From: Treponema saccharophilum DSM 2985
GTDB taxonomy: Bacteria; Spirochaetota; Spirochaetia; Treponematales; Treponemataceae
DNA length: 58,038 nucleotides
Reading direction: 5' to 3'
Assembly (NCBI RefSeq): GCF_000255555.1
Contig: NZ_AGRW01000025.1
Location: 1-58,038, forward strand
Part shown: positions 15,961 to 25,131 of the stretch, piece by piece
Layout: the number at the start of each line of letters is the position of its first letter
Position numbering within the stretch: position 1 is the stretch's first letter
Program-made: the position numbers and the translations under genes
Notes under the pieces: model-generated
Seen by the model: the letters and a program-made list of their open reading frames with translations, nothing else
Databases searched by the model: none
What the model was told of the DNA's origin: nothing

Positions 15961-17067
15961 CTATTCAAGAATAGTCGCGTCATGCGAACCTTTCAGCTCG
16001 CCTCCGAGCACTTTCGCGCTCTTCTCGACGCCGCCGATGCGGTATGCCTTGAGGTCGGGAATTCCGAGCCGCTTGTGCACGTCCGTCGCCCATTTTCCGG
16101 CATTCGCGTTGATGTGCGCGACAATCTCGTCCGCCTTGTCCGCGCTGACGGCAAGGACAAGCCCGATTCCCATGTTGAACGTTCCCCACATTCCCTCGGC
16201 ATCGGCACCGCGCCGCTCAAGCTCGGCGAAAATCGCGGGCTTCTCCCACGAATCCTTCTTTATGCGGGAGACGAGCTGCGTTCCCTTGGGATACATTCTC
16301 GGAACATTCTCGTAGAATCCGCCGCCCGTGATGTGCACCATTCCGTGGACGGCGCTTCCGAACGACTCGAGAACGTCCATCACGGGACGCACGTAGATGC
16401 GCGTCGGGGTGAGGAGCACGTCGCCAATCTTGCGCCCGCCGAAATCCTCATTGAAATCCGTGACGAGCTTCCTGACGAGCGAGTATCCGTTCGAGTGGCA
16501 CCCTGTGGAGGAAAGACCGATGAGGACGTCACCCTCGCGGATGTCCTTTCCCGTAATCATAGAATCCTTCTCGCCGAAACCGACGCCGAACCCCGCGAGG
16601 TCGTACTTTCCGACATCGTAGAATCCCGGCATCTCCGCAGTCTCGCCGCCGAGAAGCGCGCATCCCGCATCGACGCAGCCGTCGGCAACGCCCTTCACGA
16701 GCTCGCCCGCCACTTTCGCGTCAAGCTTCCCGCATGCGACGTAATCGAGGAAGAACGACGTCCTGACGCCGGAGCAGAGTATATCGTTCACGCTCATCGC
16801 GACGCAGTCTATTCCGACGGTGTCGTACCTCCCCATCTGGAACGCGATGTCGAGCTTCGTGCCGACGCCGTCCGTTCCGCTGACCGCAACAGGATGCTTG
16901 AGCCCAGCCGGAATCTCGAACATGCCGTTGAAGCTTCCGAGCTCCGTAAGAAGCCCGGGGATAGCCGTACGCTTCGCATGGTTCTTGTATTCGTTAACAG
17001 CGTTGTATCCTTCCTCGACATCAACGCCCGAATCCTTGTAGTCCATCGTCTTTGAATTCTGTGCCAT
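15961..17067 (-). CDS. purM: Phosphoribosylformylglycinamidine cyclo-ligase (AIR synthetase)
   Basis: PurM closes the imidazole ring of FGAM with ATP to give AIR. The 368-aa protein has the N-terminal YKDSGVDVEEGYNAV, the conserved GTDGVGTKLDIAF, and the cysteine/glycine-rich stretches CALLGGETAEMPGFY and HITGGGFYENVPRM. I start at 17067, where GGAG precedes the ATG by seven bases; an ATG four codons earlier (17079) is possible. It belongs to the purE-purF-vanZ-purM-purN cluster. The 122-bp gap upstream holds only a small hairpin (AGATGA/TCATCT near 17102-17120). Confidence 0.95.
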   Translation of the reverse strand: MAQNSKTMDYKDSGVDVEEGYNAVNEYKNHAKRTAIPGLLTELGSFNGMFEIPAGLKHPVAVSGTDGVGTKLDIAFQMGRYDTVGIDCVAMSVNDILCSGVRTSFFLDYVACGKLDAKVAGELVKGVADGCVDAGCALLGGETAEMPGFYDVGKYDLAGFGVGFGEKDSMITGKDIREGDVLIGLSSTGCHSNGYSLVRKLVTDFNEDFGGRKIGDVLLTPTRIYVRPVMDVLESFGSAVHGMVHITGGGFYENVPRMYPKGTQLVSRIKKDSWEKPAIFAELERRGADAEGMWGTFNMGIGLVLAVSADKADEIVAHINANAGKWATDVHKRLGIPDLKAYRIGGVEKSAKVLGGELKGSHDATILE

Positions 17068-17189
17068 GATTTTCTCCATAATGAATGTCTCCGCAGGACC
17101 GCAGATGACAGATGTTCATCTTAATCGATTGCTTTATCTATTGCTAGTTCCCGGCTCGGGTTTTGTCGGAGCGACCGCGCCCGATTGCA

Positions 17190-17597
17190 TTATCCGCCAC
17201 TTTTTCCGGACTTTGCGCTGCCGGAGCGGATGGCCGACAAAACGGACAATGCCGCGACGAAAGCGAGGCTTCCGATTATTCCTCCGAGCGTGTCCGCGCA
17301 CCAGTCGGGAACGGAGCTGGAGCGCCCCGGAGTAAACGACTGGTGGACCTCGTCGATTATGCCGTACGCGGAGACGAAGAGCGCGGGAATCCACGAAGAG
17401 CGGAGCGCATGCGCTTTCGCACCGAACGCCGCCCAGAACGCAAGCCCCGCGAAGCACACGGTATGGACGAGCTTGTCCGCGTTCCAGAACGAAGGCATCA
17501 TCTCGATTCTCGGAAGCGACGAAAGATGCCAGCTGACGCAGACGATAGCGAAAGCCGGCACCCATCGAAGCGCCGCAAACAGGAACTTCGCGCGCAT
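17190..17597 (-). CDS. VanZ-like membrane protein
   Basis: A 135-aa protein of the VanZ-like family with four predicted membrane helices. The family motifs are DKLVH near 41-45 and YGIIDEVHQSFTPGRSSS followed by PDWCADTLGG near 78-105. VanZ in enterococci gives low teicoplanin resistance, but most family members are chromosomal proteins of unknown function, so no resistance should be inferred. It starts three bases after the purF stop with AAGG before the ATG, so it is co-transcribed with the purine genes though it has no obvious link to them. Confidence 0.85.
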   Translation of the reverse strand: MRAKFLFAALRWVPAFAIVCVSWHLSSLPRIEMMPSFWNADKLVHTVCFAGLAFWAAFGAKAHALRSSWIPALFVSAYGIIDEVHQSFTPGRSSSVPDWCADTLGGIIGSLAFVAALSVLSAIRSGSAKSGKSGG

Positions 17598-17600
17598 GGA

Positions 17601-19043
17601 TTACGCCTTGTTCACCTCGCCCGGAACCGAAATCGGGTATTCACCCGAAAAGCATCCCGTGCAGAAGCCGAACGACTCGGGGCAGACGGAGCGGCACGCC
17701 TCAAGCAGCCCGTCGGGGCTCAAAAACGCGAGGCTGTCCGCGCCAATCATCGCGCAGATATCGTCGGCGTTGTGCGCCGAGGAAATAAGCTCGCCGCGCG
17801 TCGGCGTGTTTATCCCGAAGTAGCACGGGAATTTCACCGGCGGGGAAGAAATCCTGAAGTGGACCTCCTTCGCGCCCGCCCTCCTGAGAATCTGCACGAG
17901 CCTCCGCGATGTCGTTCCTCGGACAATCGAATCGTCTATGACAATCACGCGCTTTCCGCGGACGTCGCAGGGAACGGCGTTCAGCTTGACGAAAACCATG
18001 TTCTCGCGTTCCTTCTGCGTCGGAGCGATGAACGTGCGCCCGATGTACTTGTTCTTGACGATTCCCGTCGCAAACGGAACGCCCGACTCCTTCGAATATC
18101 CGAGCGCGGCGCCAATCCCGCTGTCGGGGACGCCCACGACGACATCGGCGGGAACCCCGCTCTCCCGGGCAAGCGCCGCCCCCATCGCGTACCTCGCCTC
18201 CTGGACGGCAATCCCGTCGATGACCGAATCGGGGCGCGCGAAGTAGACGTACTCGAATATGCACGTGCGCTTGCTCGTCCGCTCACCGAATTCGAACGAA
18301 AGGACGCCGTCGTCGTTTATGATGACAATCTCGCCCGGGCGTATGTCGCGGACGAACGAGCCGTTGACGGCATCGATGGCGCACGTCTCCGACGCGACTA
18401 TCCATCCGTTGTCGAGCTTTCCGAGGCAGAGCGGGCGGATTCCGTTGGGGTCTCGCGCCGCAATCAACGCGTTCTCCGTCATGACGCAGAGCGCGAAGCT
18501 CCCCTTTATCATCTGAATCGTATCCGTCAGCGCGCGCTCAAGCCCTTTTTTGTACGAGCGCGCGATGAGCTTGACGATGACCTCGGTGTCGCTCGTCGAG
18601 TTGAACGTACATCCAGAGTCGTCAAGAAGCTCCCTGAGCTGCTCATAATTGACGAGCTGGCCGTTGTGCGCCACGGAAATCGTCCCGAATTTCGACGACT
18701 GGACCATCGGCTGCGCGTTCTCTATCGAGCAGCTTCCCGCGGTCGCGTACCTGACGTGCCCGAGCGCAATCCTTCCGCGCAGGCGCCCGAGCGATGCGGT
18801 GTCGAACGCCTCCGCGACGGAGCCGAGCGACTTGTGGACGTTCACCTCGCTTCCGTCGGAAACGGCGATTCCGGCGCTGTCCTGCCCCCTGTGCTGCAGC
18901 GAATAAAGCCCGTAGTACACTTTCTGGGCGGCGTTCATATCGGCGGCATCGTCCTTCTTCACGGCGTTAAGAAAAACGCCGAAAACGCCGCACTCGTCGC
19001 GAAGCTTGTCCTCCTCCGCGCAAAACCAACTGTTGTCTTCCAT
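17601..19043 (-). CDS. purF: Amidophosphoribosyltransferase (PurF)
   Basis: PurF makes phosphoribosylamine from PRPP and glutamine, the committed step of purine synthesis. The 480-aa protein has an N-terminal class II glutamine amidotransferase domain. Its nucleophile is C18 (DECGVFG), which would be exposed after removal of a 17-residue propeptide. The C-terminal phosphoribosyltransferase domain carries the PRPP loop VIVIDDSIVRGTTS. Cysteines near the C-terminus (CYFGIN, FCTGCFSGEYPI) resemble the [4Fe-4S] type found in Bacillus. AGGGGA lies seven bases before the ATG. It follows purE by 27 bp. Confidence 0.96.
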   Translation of the reverse strand: MEDNSWFCAEEDKLRDECGVFGVFLNAVKKDDAADMNAAQKVYYGLYSLQHRGQDSAGIAVSDGSEVNVHKSLGSVAEAFDTASLGRLRGRIALGHVRYATAGSCSIENAQPMVQSSKFGTISVAHNGQLVNYEQLRELLDDSGCTFNSTSDTEVIVKLIARSYKKGLERALTDTIQMIKGSFALCVMTENALIAARDPNGIRPLCLGKLDNGWIVASETCAIDAVNGSFVRDIRPGEIVIINDDGVLSFEFGERTSKRTCIFEYVYFARPDSVIDGIAVQEARYAMGAALARESGVPADVVVGVPDSGIGAALGYSKESGVPFATGIVKNKYIGRTFIAPTQKERENMVFVKLNAVPCDVRGKRVIVIDDSIVRGTTSRRLVQILRRAGAKEVHFRISSPPVKFPCYFGINTPTRGELISSAHNADDICAMIGADSLAFLSPDGLLEACRSVCPESFGFCTGCFSGEYPISVPGEVNKA

Positions 19044-19070
19044 AGAAAAATCCCCTAAAACCCCAGGAAC

Positions 19071-19571
19071 CTACAGCTCGATTCCGAGACCGCCGTTCTT
19101 CTCGACGTCGTCGGCAAGCTTCTTCCTGAAATCGGCAAGCTTGGCGCGAAGCTCCGGATATTTCACCGCGAGGATTTCGACCGCAAGATACGCCGCGTTC
19201 TTGGCGCTGTTGATTCCGACCGTGGCGACGGGAATCTGCGGCGGCATCTGGACAATCGAAAGGAGCGAGTCCATTCCCGCAAGGCCGTTGCTTTTTCCCG
19301 GGGAGACGCATTCGAGCGGGACTCCGATTACGGGAAGAACTGTTTCGGAAGCGATTACGCCCGGAAGAGCCGCCGCAAGACCCGCGCCCGCGATGATTAC
19401 CTCGCAGCCGTCGGACTCAACCTGCCGAACCGTGCGCGCGAGAAGAGCGCCCGCCCTGTGCGCCGAAATAACGTATGCTTTGAAATCCACGCCGAATTCG
19501 CGCAGAACATCCGCGGCCTTCTTCATCTGCTCGGTATCCGACTTGGAACCGAAGAAAATCGCAACCTTCAT
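19071..19571 (-). CDS. purE: 5-(carboxyamino)imidazole ribonucleotide mutase (PurE, class I)
   Basis: PurE rearranges N5-CAIR to CAIR. The 166-aa protein has GSKSDTEQM at the N-terminus, the catalytic ISAHR, and the class I phrases AGAGLAAALPG, MPPQIPVATVGI and NAAYLA. I place the start at 19571, where GGAGG lies six bases upstream; a longer frame to 19619 has no support. It is the first gene of the purine cluster, and TAGAAT lies upstream as a possible -10. Class I enzymes work with PurK, which is not in this window. The residues around the active site (SAHRAGALL rather than SAHRTP) are slightly unusual. Confidence 0.93.
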   Translation of the reverse strand: MKVAIFFGSKSDTEQMKKAADVLREFGVDFKAYVISAHRAGALLARTVRQVESDGCEVIIAGAGLAAALPGVIASETVLPVIGVPLECVSPGKSNGLAGMDSLLSIVQMPPQIPVATVGINSAKNAAYLAVEILAVKYPELRAKLADFRKKLADDVEKNGGLGIEL

Positions 19572-19706
19572 GTGAAACCTCCAAAAAAATCCCGCCGAGA
19601 CCGGAAGGGACGCCCCCATTCTACCGAAATCGACTTATCGTGAAAATTGCGCGAGCGCCGGCTTTTTTTTCAGCAAAAATTCAATTTTCAGTTGTAAAAT
19701 GGTCTT

Positions 19707-20498
19707 ATGTCTATCACATCAACTCTTTTGAACAACGAGAACACGAGAAATTTCATATTCCGCGACAAATCGATACTGCTCAAGGACGGAAAGCTTCCCG
19801 ACGCCCCGACGCTCGGGCTGTGCCTGCAGCTCGACGCGGCATCGGACTGGCTTTCCGAGCCGGAGATGTCGATGTCGGCCCTTGAGCTTGAGGGCGGCGC
19901 CCCGAACCCCAAGGGATGCGAGGACATCCCGCTCAGGGAATTCTTCCACCGCTGCCACGAATCGGGAGACGAAGAGCTCGGCGCGCTTGCCGCACGGGCG
20001 AAGGGGCTTTTGAATTTCAAGGCGAGCAAGCGATTCTGCTCCGTATGCGGCGGGAATTTGCACGACGACGACAAATTCACCGCGAGAACGTGCGGAAAAT
20101 GCGGAAGGCAGTTCTTCCCGCAGATTGAGCCTGCGATTATCGTCCTCGTGAGCCGCGGGGACGAATACCTCCTCGCGAAGCACGCGCAGCGCAACACGGA
20201 CGTGTGGACGACGCTCGCCGGATTCGTGGAGCTCGGCGAGACAATCGAGGATGCCGTCCACCGCGAGATTTTCGAGGAGACGGGAATCCGCGTGAAGAAC
20301 CTCAGGTACGTCGCGAGCCAGGCGTGGCCGTTCCCCGACCAGCTGATGCTTGCGTTCCGCGCGGAATACGAGTCGGGGGAAATCCGCGTGCAGGAAAGCG
20401 AAATCAAGGCGGCGCGTTGGTTCAGGAAAGACGACCTTCCCGCAATCCCGCCGGCAGGCTCCGTGGCGCACAACCTCATAACGGGCGTTTTCGGCTGA
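19707..20498 (+). CDS. nudC: NAD+ diphosphatase (NudC family)
   Basis: This Nudix hydrolase splits NAD(H) into NMN and AMP, and in several bacteria removes NAD caps from RNA 5' ends. The 263-aa protein has an N-terminal NUDIX-like domain, a zinc ribbon with C111, C114, C129 and C132, the Nudix box GFVELGETIEDAVHREI...EETGI at 172-194 and the NudC signature SQAWPFPDQLM at about 204. It is transcribed divergently from purE. There is no Shine-Dalgarno; TAAAAT ends six bases before the ATG, so the message may be leaderless. Confidence 0.93.
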   Translation: MSITSTLLNNENTRNFIFRDKSILLKDGKLPDAPTLGLCLQLDAASDWLSEPEMSMSALELEGGAPNPKGCEDIPLREFFHRCHESGDEELGALAARAKGLLNFKASKRFCSVCGGNLHDDDKFTARTCGKCGRQFFPQIEPAIIVLVSRGDEYLLAKHAQRNTDVWTTLAGFVELGETIEDAVHREIFEETGIRVKNLRYVASQAWPFPDQLMLAFRAEYESGEIRVQESEIKAARWFRKDDLPAIPPAGSVAHNLITGVFG

Positions 20499-20605
20499 AA
20501 ATGCGTTCCCCACGGTGCGCTTCCGGCAGCATTTCCGCCCCTTTATCAATTCCCAAAAAAAAGCTATCCTATCGAATCTATAAGAACTTTTTTTAGGAGC
20601 AAAAC

Positions 20606-21772
20606 ATGGAGAACATGGAAAACTTGGACTTCTCAGCTGCATTGAAGTCATTTCAGATAGGGGAATCAGTTGAGGGAACAGTAGTCCAGATAACCGACGA
20701 CACCGTATTCATCGACGTCGGCGCAAAAAGCGAAGGTTTCATCGACAAGGCGGAATTCACAGATAAAGACGGCGCGGTCTCGGTAAAAGAGGGCGACACG
20801 GTAAAGGCTTTCTACATGCCGTCACAGAAGCGCCGCGACGAGCTCCGCTTCACCACGAAGCTCGGCACCTCGAAGGGCGACGCTGACGCTGCGGGCGATG
20901 CGGCGCGCGACATGCTCGAGAACGCGTTCAACGCGGGAATGAAGGTCGAGGGAAAGGTAAAGGGCGAGATAAAGGGCGGCTACGAGGTCGAAGTTTCCGG
21001 AATGCGCGCGTTCTGCCCGTACTCGATGATGGGATTCATGACGAAGGCGGAGCCTGCCGAGTACATCGGCCGCACGCTTGAATTCGTCATCACCGAATTC
21101 AAGAACGGCGGAAAGAACATCGTCGTCTCGAACAGGAAGGTCCTCGAGGCAGAGGCGAACGAGAAGCTCGCCGAAATCGCGACGGTCGGAACTACGGTCA
21201 AGGCTGTCGTCAAGTCGCTCAAGAACTACGGCGCGTTCGTCGAAATCGCGGGAACGGGCTTTCAGGCGCTCCTCCCCGTCAGCGAAATCTCCCACCAGCG
21301 CGTGAACGACGTCGCGGACGTCCTCAGCGAGGGACAGGAAATCGAGGCGAAAATCATCAAGGCTGAATTCGAGGAAGGAAAGAAGCCGCGCGTCTCCGTC
21401 AGCATGAAGGAACTCGAGAAAGACCCGTGGGAAGGCGTCGCGGAGAAATACCCCGCAGGAACAAAGCTCACCGCGAAAATCGCCCGCACCGCAACGTTCG
21501 GTCTTTTCATCAACCTTGAGCCGGGACTCGACGGCCTCGTCCACATCTCGACGCTCGGCCTCAAGCAGGGAACGAACCTCAGCAAGAAGTTCAACATCGG
21601 CGACGACTTCGACGTCGTTGTCGACAAAGTTGACGAGGCTGAGCACAGGATTTCACTCCGCCCGGCGACAAGCGTCGCTCAGGACACGAGCGCGAACGAC
21701 TACTTCTCCGCACACAAGAGCGACAACTCCGGCGAGACGTACAACCCGTTCAAGGCTCTCCTGAGCAAATAA
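20606..21772 (+). CDS. rpsA: Four-domain S1 RNA-binding protein (ribosomal protein S1-like)
   Basis: A 388-aa protein made of four S1 (OB-fold) repeats, at roughly 14-82, 105-185, 192-275 and 283-365. The third and fourth are the most canonical (VVKSLKNYGAFVEI, IARTATFGLFINL...GLDGLVHIS). It probably binds mRNA and helps 30S initiation. Classic S1 of proteobacteria has six repeats; four-repeat forms occur in other phyla. AGGAG lies seven bases before the ATG, and TATCCT near 20565 may be a -10. A strong terminator follows. Identity as the true ribosomal S1 rather than an S1-like protein is likely but not certain. Confidence 0.85.
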   Translation: MENMENLDFSAALKSFQIGESVEGTVVQITDDTVFIDVGAKSEGFIDKAEFTDKDGAVSVKEGDTVKAFYMPSQKRRDELRFTTKLGTSKGDADAAGDAARDMLENAFNAGMKVEGKVKGEIKGGYEVEVSGMRAFCPYSMMGFMTKAEPAEYIGRTLEFVITEFKNGGKNIVVSNRKVLEAEANEKLAEIATVGTTVKAVVKSLKNYGAFVEIAGTGFQALLPVSEISHQRVNDVADVLSEGQEIEAKIIKAEFEEGKKPRVSVSMKELEKDPWEGVAEKYPAGTKLTAKIARTATFGLFINLEPGLDGLVHISTLGLKQGTNLSKKFNIGDDFDVVVDKVDEAEHRISLRPATSVAQDTSANDYFSAHKSDNSGETYNPFKALLSK

Positions 21773-21802
21773 TTCTGACTGTCATTGAGAAATGACGGCA
21801 CG

Positions 21803-21833
21803 ACGGCGGTTTGTTTTACCGCCGTTTTTTTTT
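21803..21833 (+). terminator. Intrinsic terminator after the S1-protein gene
   Basis: ACGGCGGT (21803-21810) pairs with ACCGCCGT (21818-21825) around a seven-base loop, followed by a run of T to 21833. It separates the S1 gene from addB, and is one reason to reject an addB start before it. Confidence 0.9.
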
Positions 21834-21868
21834 GCCGGTTCATCAAAACGAACCTATATTTTTTAATC

Positions 21869-24800
21869 ATGAGCAAAATCATATCCCCGATAGAAAAAGC
21901 GATACGCGAGAACATATCGAATCCCTCGTCCGTCTTCGTGTTCCCGACACAGACAGCCGCGGACATGTGGGCGGAAAAGATAACGGAAGACGAGCAGCAC
22001 CGCTCCGTCGCGATGGAGCAGTTCGCGGCATGGGACGACTTCAAGGGCAGGTCGATAAAAAGCCGCAACCAGGACAAGACGTCCATACCGTCCCTCATGA
22101 GGCAGGTTTTCGCGGCGAACCTGATTCAGCAGAACGCGCAGAATCCGTTCCTCGCCTCGATAATACAGCCGGACTTCGCGTCCGACGCGTCCGGATTCAC
22201 GAAATGGGTGGCGAAGCTGCTGCCTTCGCTGCGGGCGTGGAAGGAAATGTCGCCCGACGAATCGGAATGGGACGAGGAAGACCGGGATTTTTCGAACATA
22301 TACGGCAGGTACAAGGAATTCCTCGACGCGCACGGGCTGTTCGACCCGGCATGGGAAACGCCGCCGTTCGAGGACGACGGGCACGAGTATTTCATAATCT
22401 ACCCGGAAGTCCTCATGGATTATTCCGAGTACAAGGGAATCCTCGAATCGTCGCCAAAAATCCACCTCGTCAGCACGAAATCGATTGAGAAAACGGAAAA
22501 AATCCGCGCGAAATTCTACGAGAACTCGCGCGTGGAGCTTCGGGAGACGGCGCTGCTGATACGGAACCTGCACGACAAGGACGGAATCCCGTGGGCAAGA
22601 ATCGCGCTGAGCGTGCCCGACTTGGAGACGTTCGCGCCGTACATCGAGCGGGAGCTTTCCCTCTACTCCGTGCCGTTTTCGATGAGGACGGGGCGGAACC
22701 TTTCGGAGACGGCGGCGGGCAGCTTCTTCGTGCAGGCGCAGGAATGCGTCCAGAACGATTTCTCGCTCGAATCGGTGCGGAACCTTCTCATGAACAACGC
22801 GCTCCCGTGGAAGGACCAGAAACTCAACGAGCGGCTCGTCGAATTCGGCAAGGACAAAAGCTGCATCTGCTCGTACAGGTACGGCGGAAAGCACGTGGAC
22901 GTCTGGGAGGAATCGTTCGAGGGCTGGCTGTGGCGCGCGCGGAAGCTTTCGGAATTGTACAACGGGCTCGGAGCCGACGTCCCCGACGGGGAGGCCATCG
23001 GGCGGGAGGATTTCACACGCGCGTTCGGCATCGTTTCAGGCGACGAGGAAAAATGGAAGAAAGTCGTCGAATTCTTCGACGGATGCCACCATCCCCTTCC
23101 GGAAGGAATCGGCGCGGAGGAATTCGCGTCGCACAACGAGAAATACGCGAAGCTCGACGAGAAGGAGCTGCGGCGCCTTTACGAGACGCTCCGGTTCATG
23201 CTTCAGGGAAAAGTCGGGCGCGGAACGTTCGAGGAAATATACGCGAATTCGTTCAGCGCGCACCGCACGGAAATCGAGTCGTTCCTCGCGGAAAAGGGCG
23301 TTCCGATAGGAAAAAACGCGGACGGACGGGAATTCTCCGAGGCGGCGCTCAAGGCGTTCCGGAAAGACGAGAAATCGGCGCGCGAATTCTTCGCCGGAAT
23401 CGGGCAGGAAATTCCGCAGGGGCTTGTCACGGCGGATTCGTTCGCGGAGATAAACAAATCGTACTTCCGGTTCAAGAGCTATTTCTTCGACATGAACAAA
23501 TGCGACGGAAAAAGCGACAGAATCATCAGCCGCTGCATAAAGGAGCTCGGCACGCTCGGCGAGCTTGAGCAGGCCTTTCCCGACTGCCCCGTCCCGAACC
23601 CGTTCCAGTTCTTCACGTCGCACCTCTCAGAGACGCCCTACGTAATGAAATCGGAGACGAGCGGCGTGCAGGTTTTCGCGTACCGGGCGGCTGTCGCATC
23701 CCCGTTCGACGCGCAGATTGTCATCGACGCGAGCCAGGACTCTGTGTCGGTGTCGTCGCTCTACAAGCGGATGTCGTTCCTCAACGAAATGAAGCGCAGC
23801 AGGCTCGGCATCGAGGACATAGACCCGACGGAGGATTTTCTGCGGATTTACGGGATGTCGGAGAAGGCGGAAAGCTCGTTCTCGGCGTCGGCAAAGACGT
23901 TCGGCGGATACGCATTTCTGCACGGGATGCTCGAGCCGGAAAACCTCATCCCCGAACCGTCGAAGGGAATCATCCCGGAGATGGGCTACGACATCTACGG
24001 CGAGGAAAAGGACGCGCTCCTGCAGACTGACGAACGGGATTTCGTCCTGTACAGGCGGAAAAGCGCGGGAATCGGAAAGCCGTCATACCCCGCATTTCTG
24101 TTCGGAGAGATGGGGCGCGGCTTCAGCACATGGAAAAATGCCGCGGAAAAAATCGACGGCGGCGCGTCCAAGGAAAAAATCCGCGCGGCCGTCATGGCAA
24201 AACTGTGGGACGACGAGCGAAAACGGATAAAAGTCTCGCAGTCGGCGCTCAAGCTGTTCTTCAAATGCCCGCGCCTCTGGCTCTACAGGGCGATACTGAA
24301 CCTGGAAGCCCCCGACAACGAAGCACTCCTCATCGAGCGGTTCACCATGGGAAACGTCTACCACCAGATTCTCGACACGTTCTGCCAGAAGCTCAAAAAC
24401 AAAACGGAGAACGGCGTAAAGGGAATCCCGCTCCGCACGGAAAACGGCGCGCTCGACCAGACGCGGCTTGCGCTGCTGATGGACAGCATCGACGAGACGC
24501 TCAAGACGTTCCGGGCGAACCACATCCCGAAAATGCTTCTTCTGACGGACAGGGCGGCGATAACGGAGCAGATGGTGAAAACGGTCACGGAATTCTCGAA
24601 GGAATTCGAAGGGCTTTTCATTGCGGAGACGGAGCAGACATACGATTACATGCCCGAGGGAAAAAACTATTTCCTCAGCGGAAAAATCGACTGCCTTCTT
24701 TTCGACAAAACGAGCGGGGACTTCACGCTCATCGACTACAAATCGACCGCCGGCTCCATCCCCGCGAAGAACCTTTACGCGGACGGTCCAGACTCCGTTC

Positions 24801-25123
24801 CCGACCCGCAGATTCCGATGTACAAGACAATCCTCGAAAACCAGGGGAACGGGACGGCGGAGAAAGTCACCGCGGCGGCGTTCTACAACATCAAGGACGC
24901 GAAGGCGACATTCGTTTTCGGAAACGACAGCAAAAAAACGCCGGACGATTTCGGCGCGACGATAGAGCGGTTCATCGATATGGCGGACGAATACGCGGAG
25001 AGAATCGCCGCCTGCGACTTCGGGATAACGGACGAGGCGCAGACGTACCAGACATGCGCCGCAAGCGACTGCAGCGACTACCGCGCCATATGCAGGCGGT
25101 TCTTCAACGTAAACAGGAAATAG
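21869..25123 (+). CDS. addB: AddB/RexB-like PD-(D/E)XK nuclease subunit with Fe-S cysteines
   Basis: This is the likely B subunit of an AddAB-type helicase-nuclease that processes double-strand DNA ends for RecA. The 1084-aa protein has a long N-terminal region where I see no Walker A motif. A C-terminal RecB-family nuclease domain contains D941 (SGKIDCLLFD), D956 and K958 (LIDYKS). Four cysteines frame that domain: C800 (FFKCPRLWLYR), C1063, C1068 and C1075 (C-x4-C-x6-C). This is the pattern of the [4Fe-4S] pin in AddB nucleases. The ATG at 21869 follows the terminator of the previous gene. It is eight bases upstream of addA. Confidence 0.85.
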   Translation: MSKIISPIEKAIRENISNPSSVFVFPTQTAADMWAEKITEDEQHRSVAMEQFAAWDDFKGRSIKSRNQDKTSIPSLMRQVFAANLIQQNAQNPFLASIIQPDFASDASGFTKWVAKLLPSLRAWKEMSPDESEWDEEDRDFSNIYGRYKEFLDAHGLFDPAWETPPFEDDGHEYFIIYPEVLMDYSEYKGILESSPKIHLVSTKSIEKTEKIRAKFYENSRVELRETALLIRNLHDKDGIPWARIALSVPDLETFAPYIERELSLYSVPFSMRTGRNLSETAAGSFFVQAQECVQNDFSLESVRNLLMNNALPWKDQKLNERLVEFGKDKSCICSYRYGGKHVDVWEESFEGWLWRARKLSELYNGLGADVPDGEAIGREDFTRAFGIVSGDEEKWKKVVEFFDGCHHPLPEGIGAEEFASHNEKYAKLDEKELRRLYETLRFMLQGKVGRGTFEEIYANSFSAHRTEIESFLAEKGVPIGKNADGREFSEAALKAFRKDEKSAREFFAGIGQEIPQGLVTADSFAEINKSYFRFKSYFFDMNKCDGKSDRIISRCIKELGTLGELEQAFPDCPVPNPFQFFTSHLSETPYVMKSETSGVQVFAYRAAVASPFDAQIVIDASQDSVSVSSLYKRMSFLNEMKRSRLGIEDIDPTEDFLRIYGMSEKAESSFSASAKTFGGYAFLHGMLEPENLIPEPSKGIIPEMGYDIYGEEKDALLQTDERDFVLYRRKSAGIGKPSYPAFLFGEMGRGFSTWKNAAEKIDGGASKEKIRAAVMAKLWDDERKRIKVSQSALKLFFKCPRLWLYRAILNLEAPDNEALLIERFTMGNVYHQILDTFCQKLKNKTENGVKGIPLRTENGALDQTRLALLMDSIDETLKTFRANHIPKMLLLTDRAAITEQMVKTVTEFSKEFEGLFIAETEQTYDYMPEGKNYFLSGKIDCLLFDKTSGDFTLIDYKSTAGSIPAKNLYADGPDSVPDPQIPMYKTILENQGNGTAEKVTAAAFYNIKDAKATFVFGNDSKKTPDDFGATIERFIDMADEYAERIAACDFGITDEAQTYQTCAASDCSDYRAICRRFFNVNRK

Positions 25124-25131
25124 GAGCGAAC

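Noticed and set aside
17190-17597. Glycopeptide resistance gene
   Set aside because: VanZ-like family membership alone does not indicate resistance; no vanHAX or regulators are present and the gene is in a purine operon.
21785-21868. Earlier start for addB
   Set aside because: The extra 28 codons run through the terminator of the S1-protein gene and are not homologous to AddB proteins.
24130-25131. N-terminal 334-residue extension of AddA in a long open frame
   Set aside because: It lies wholly inside addB in another frame and has arginine-rich shadow composition. The SF1 motifs and a good ribosome binding site support the start at 25132.
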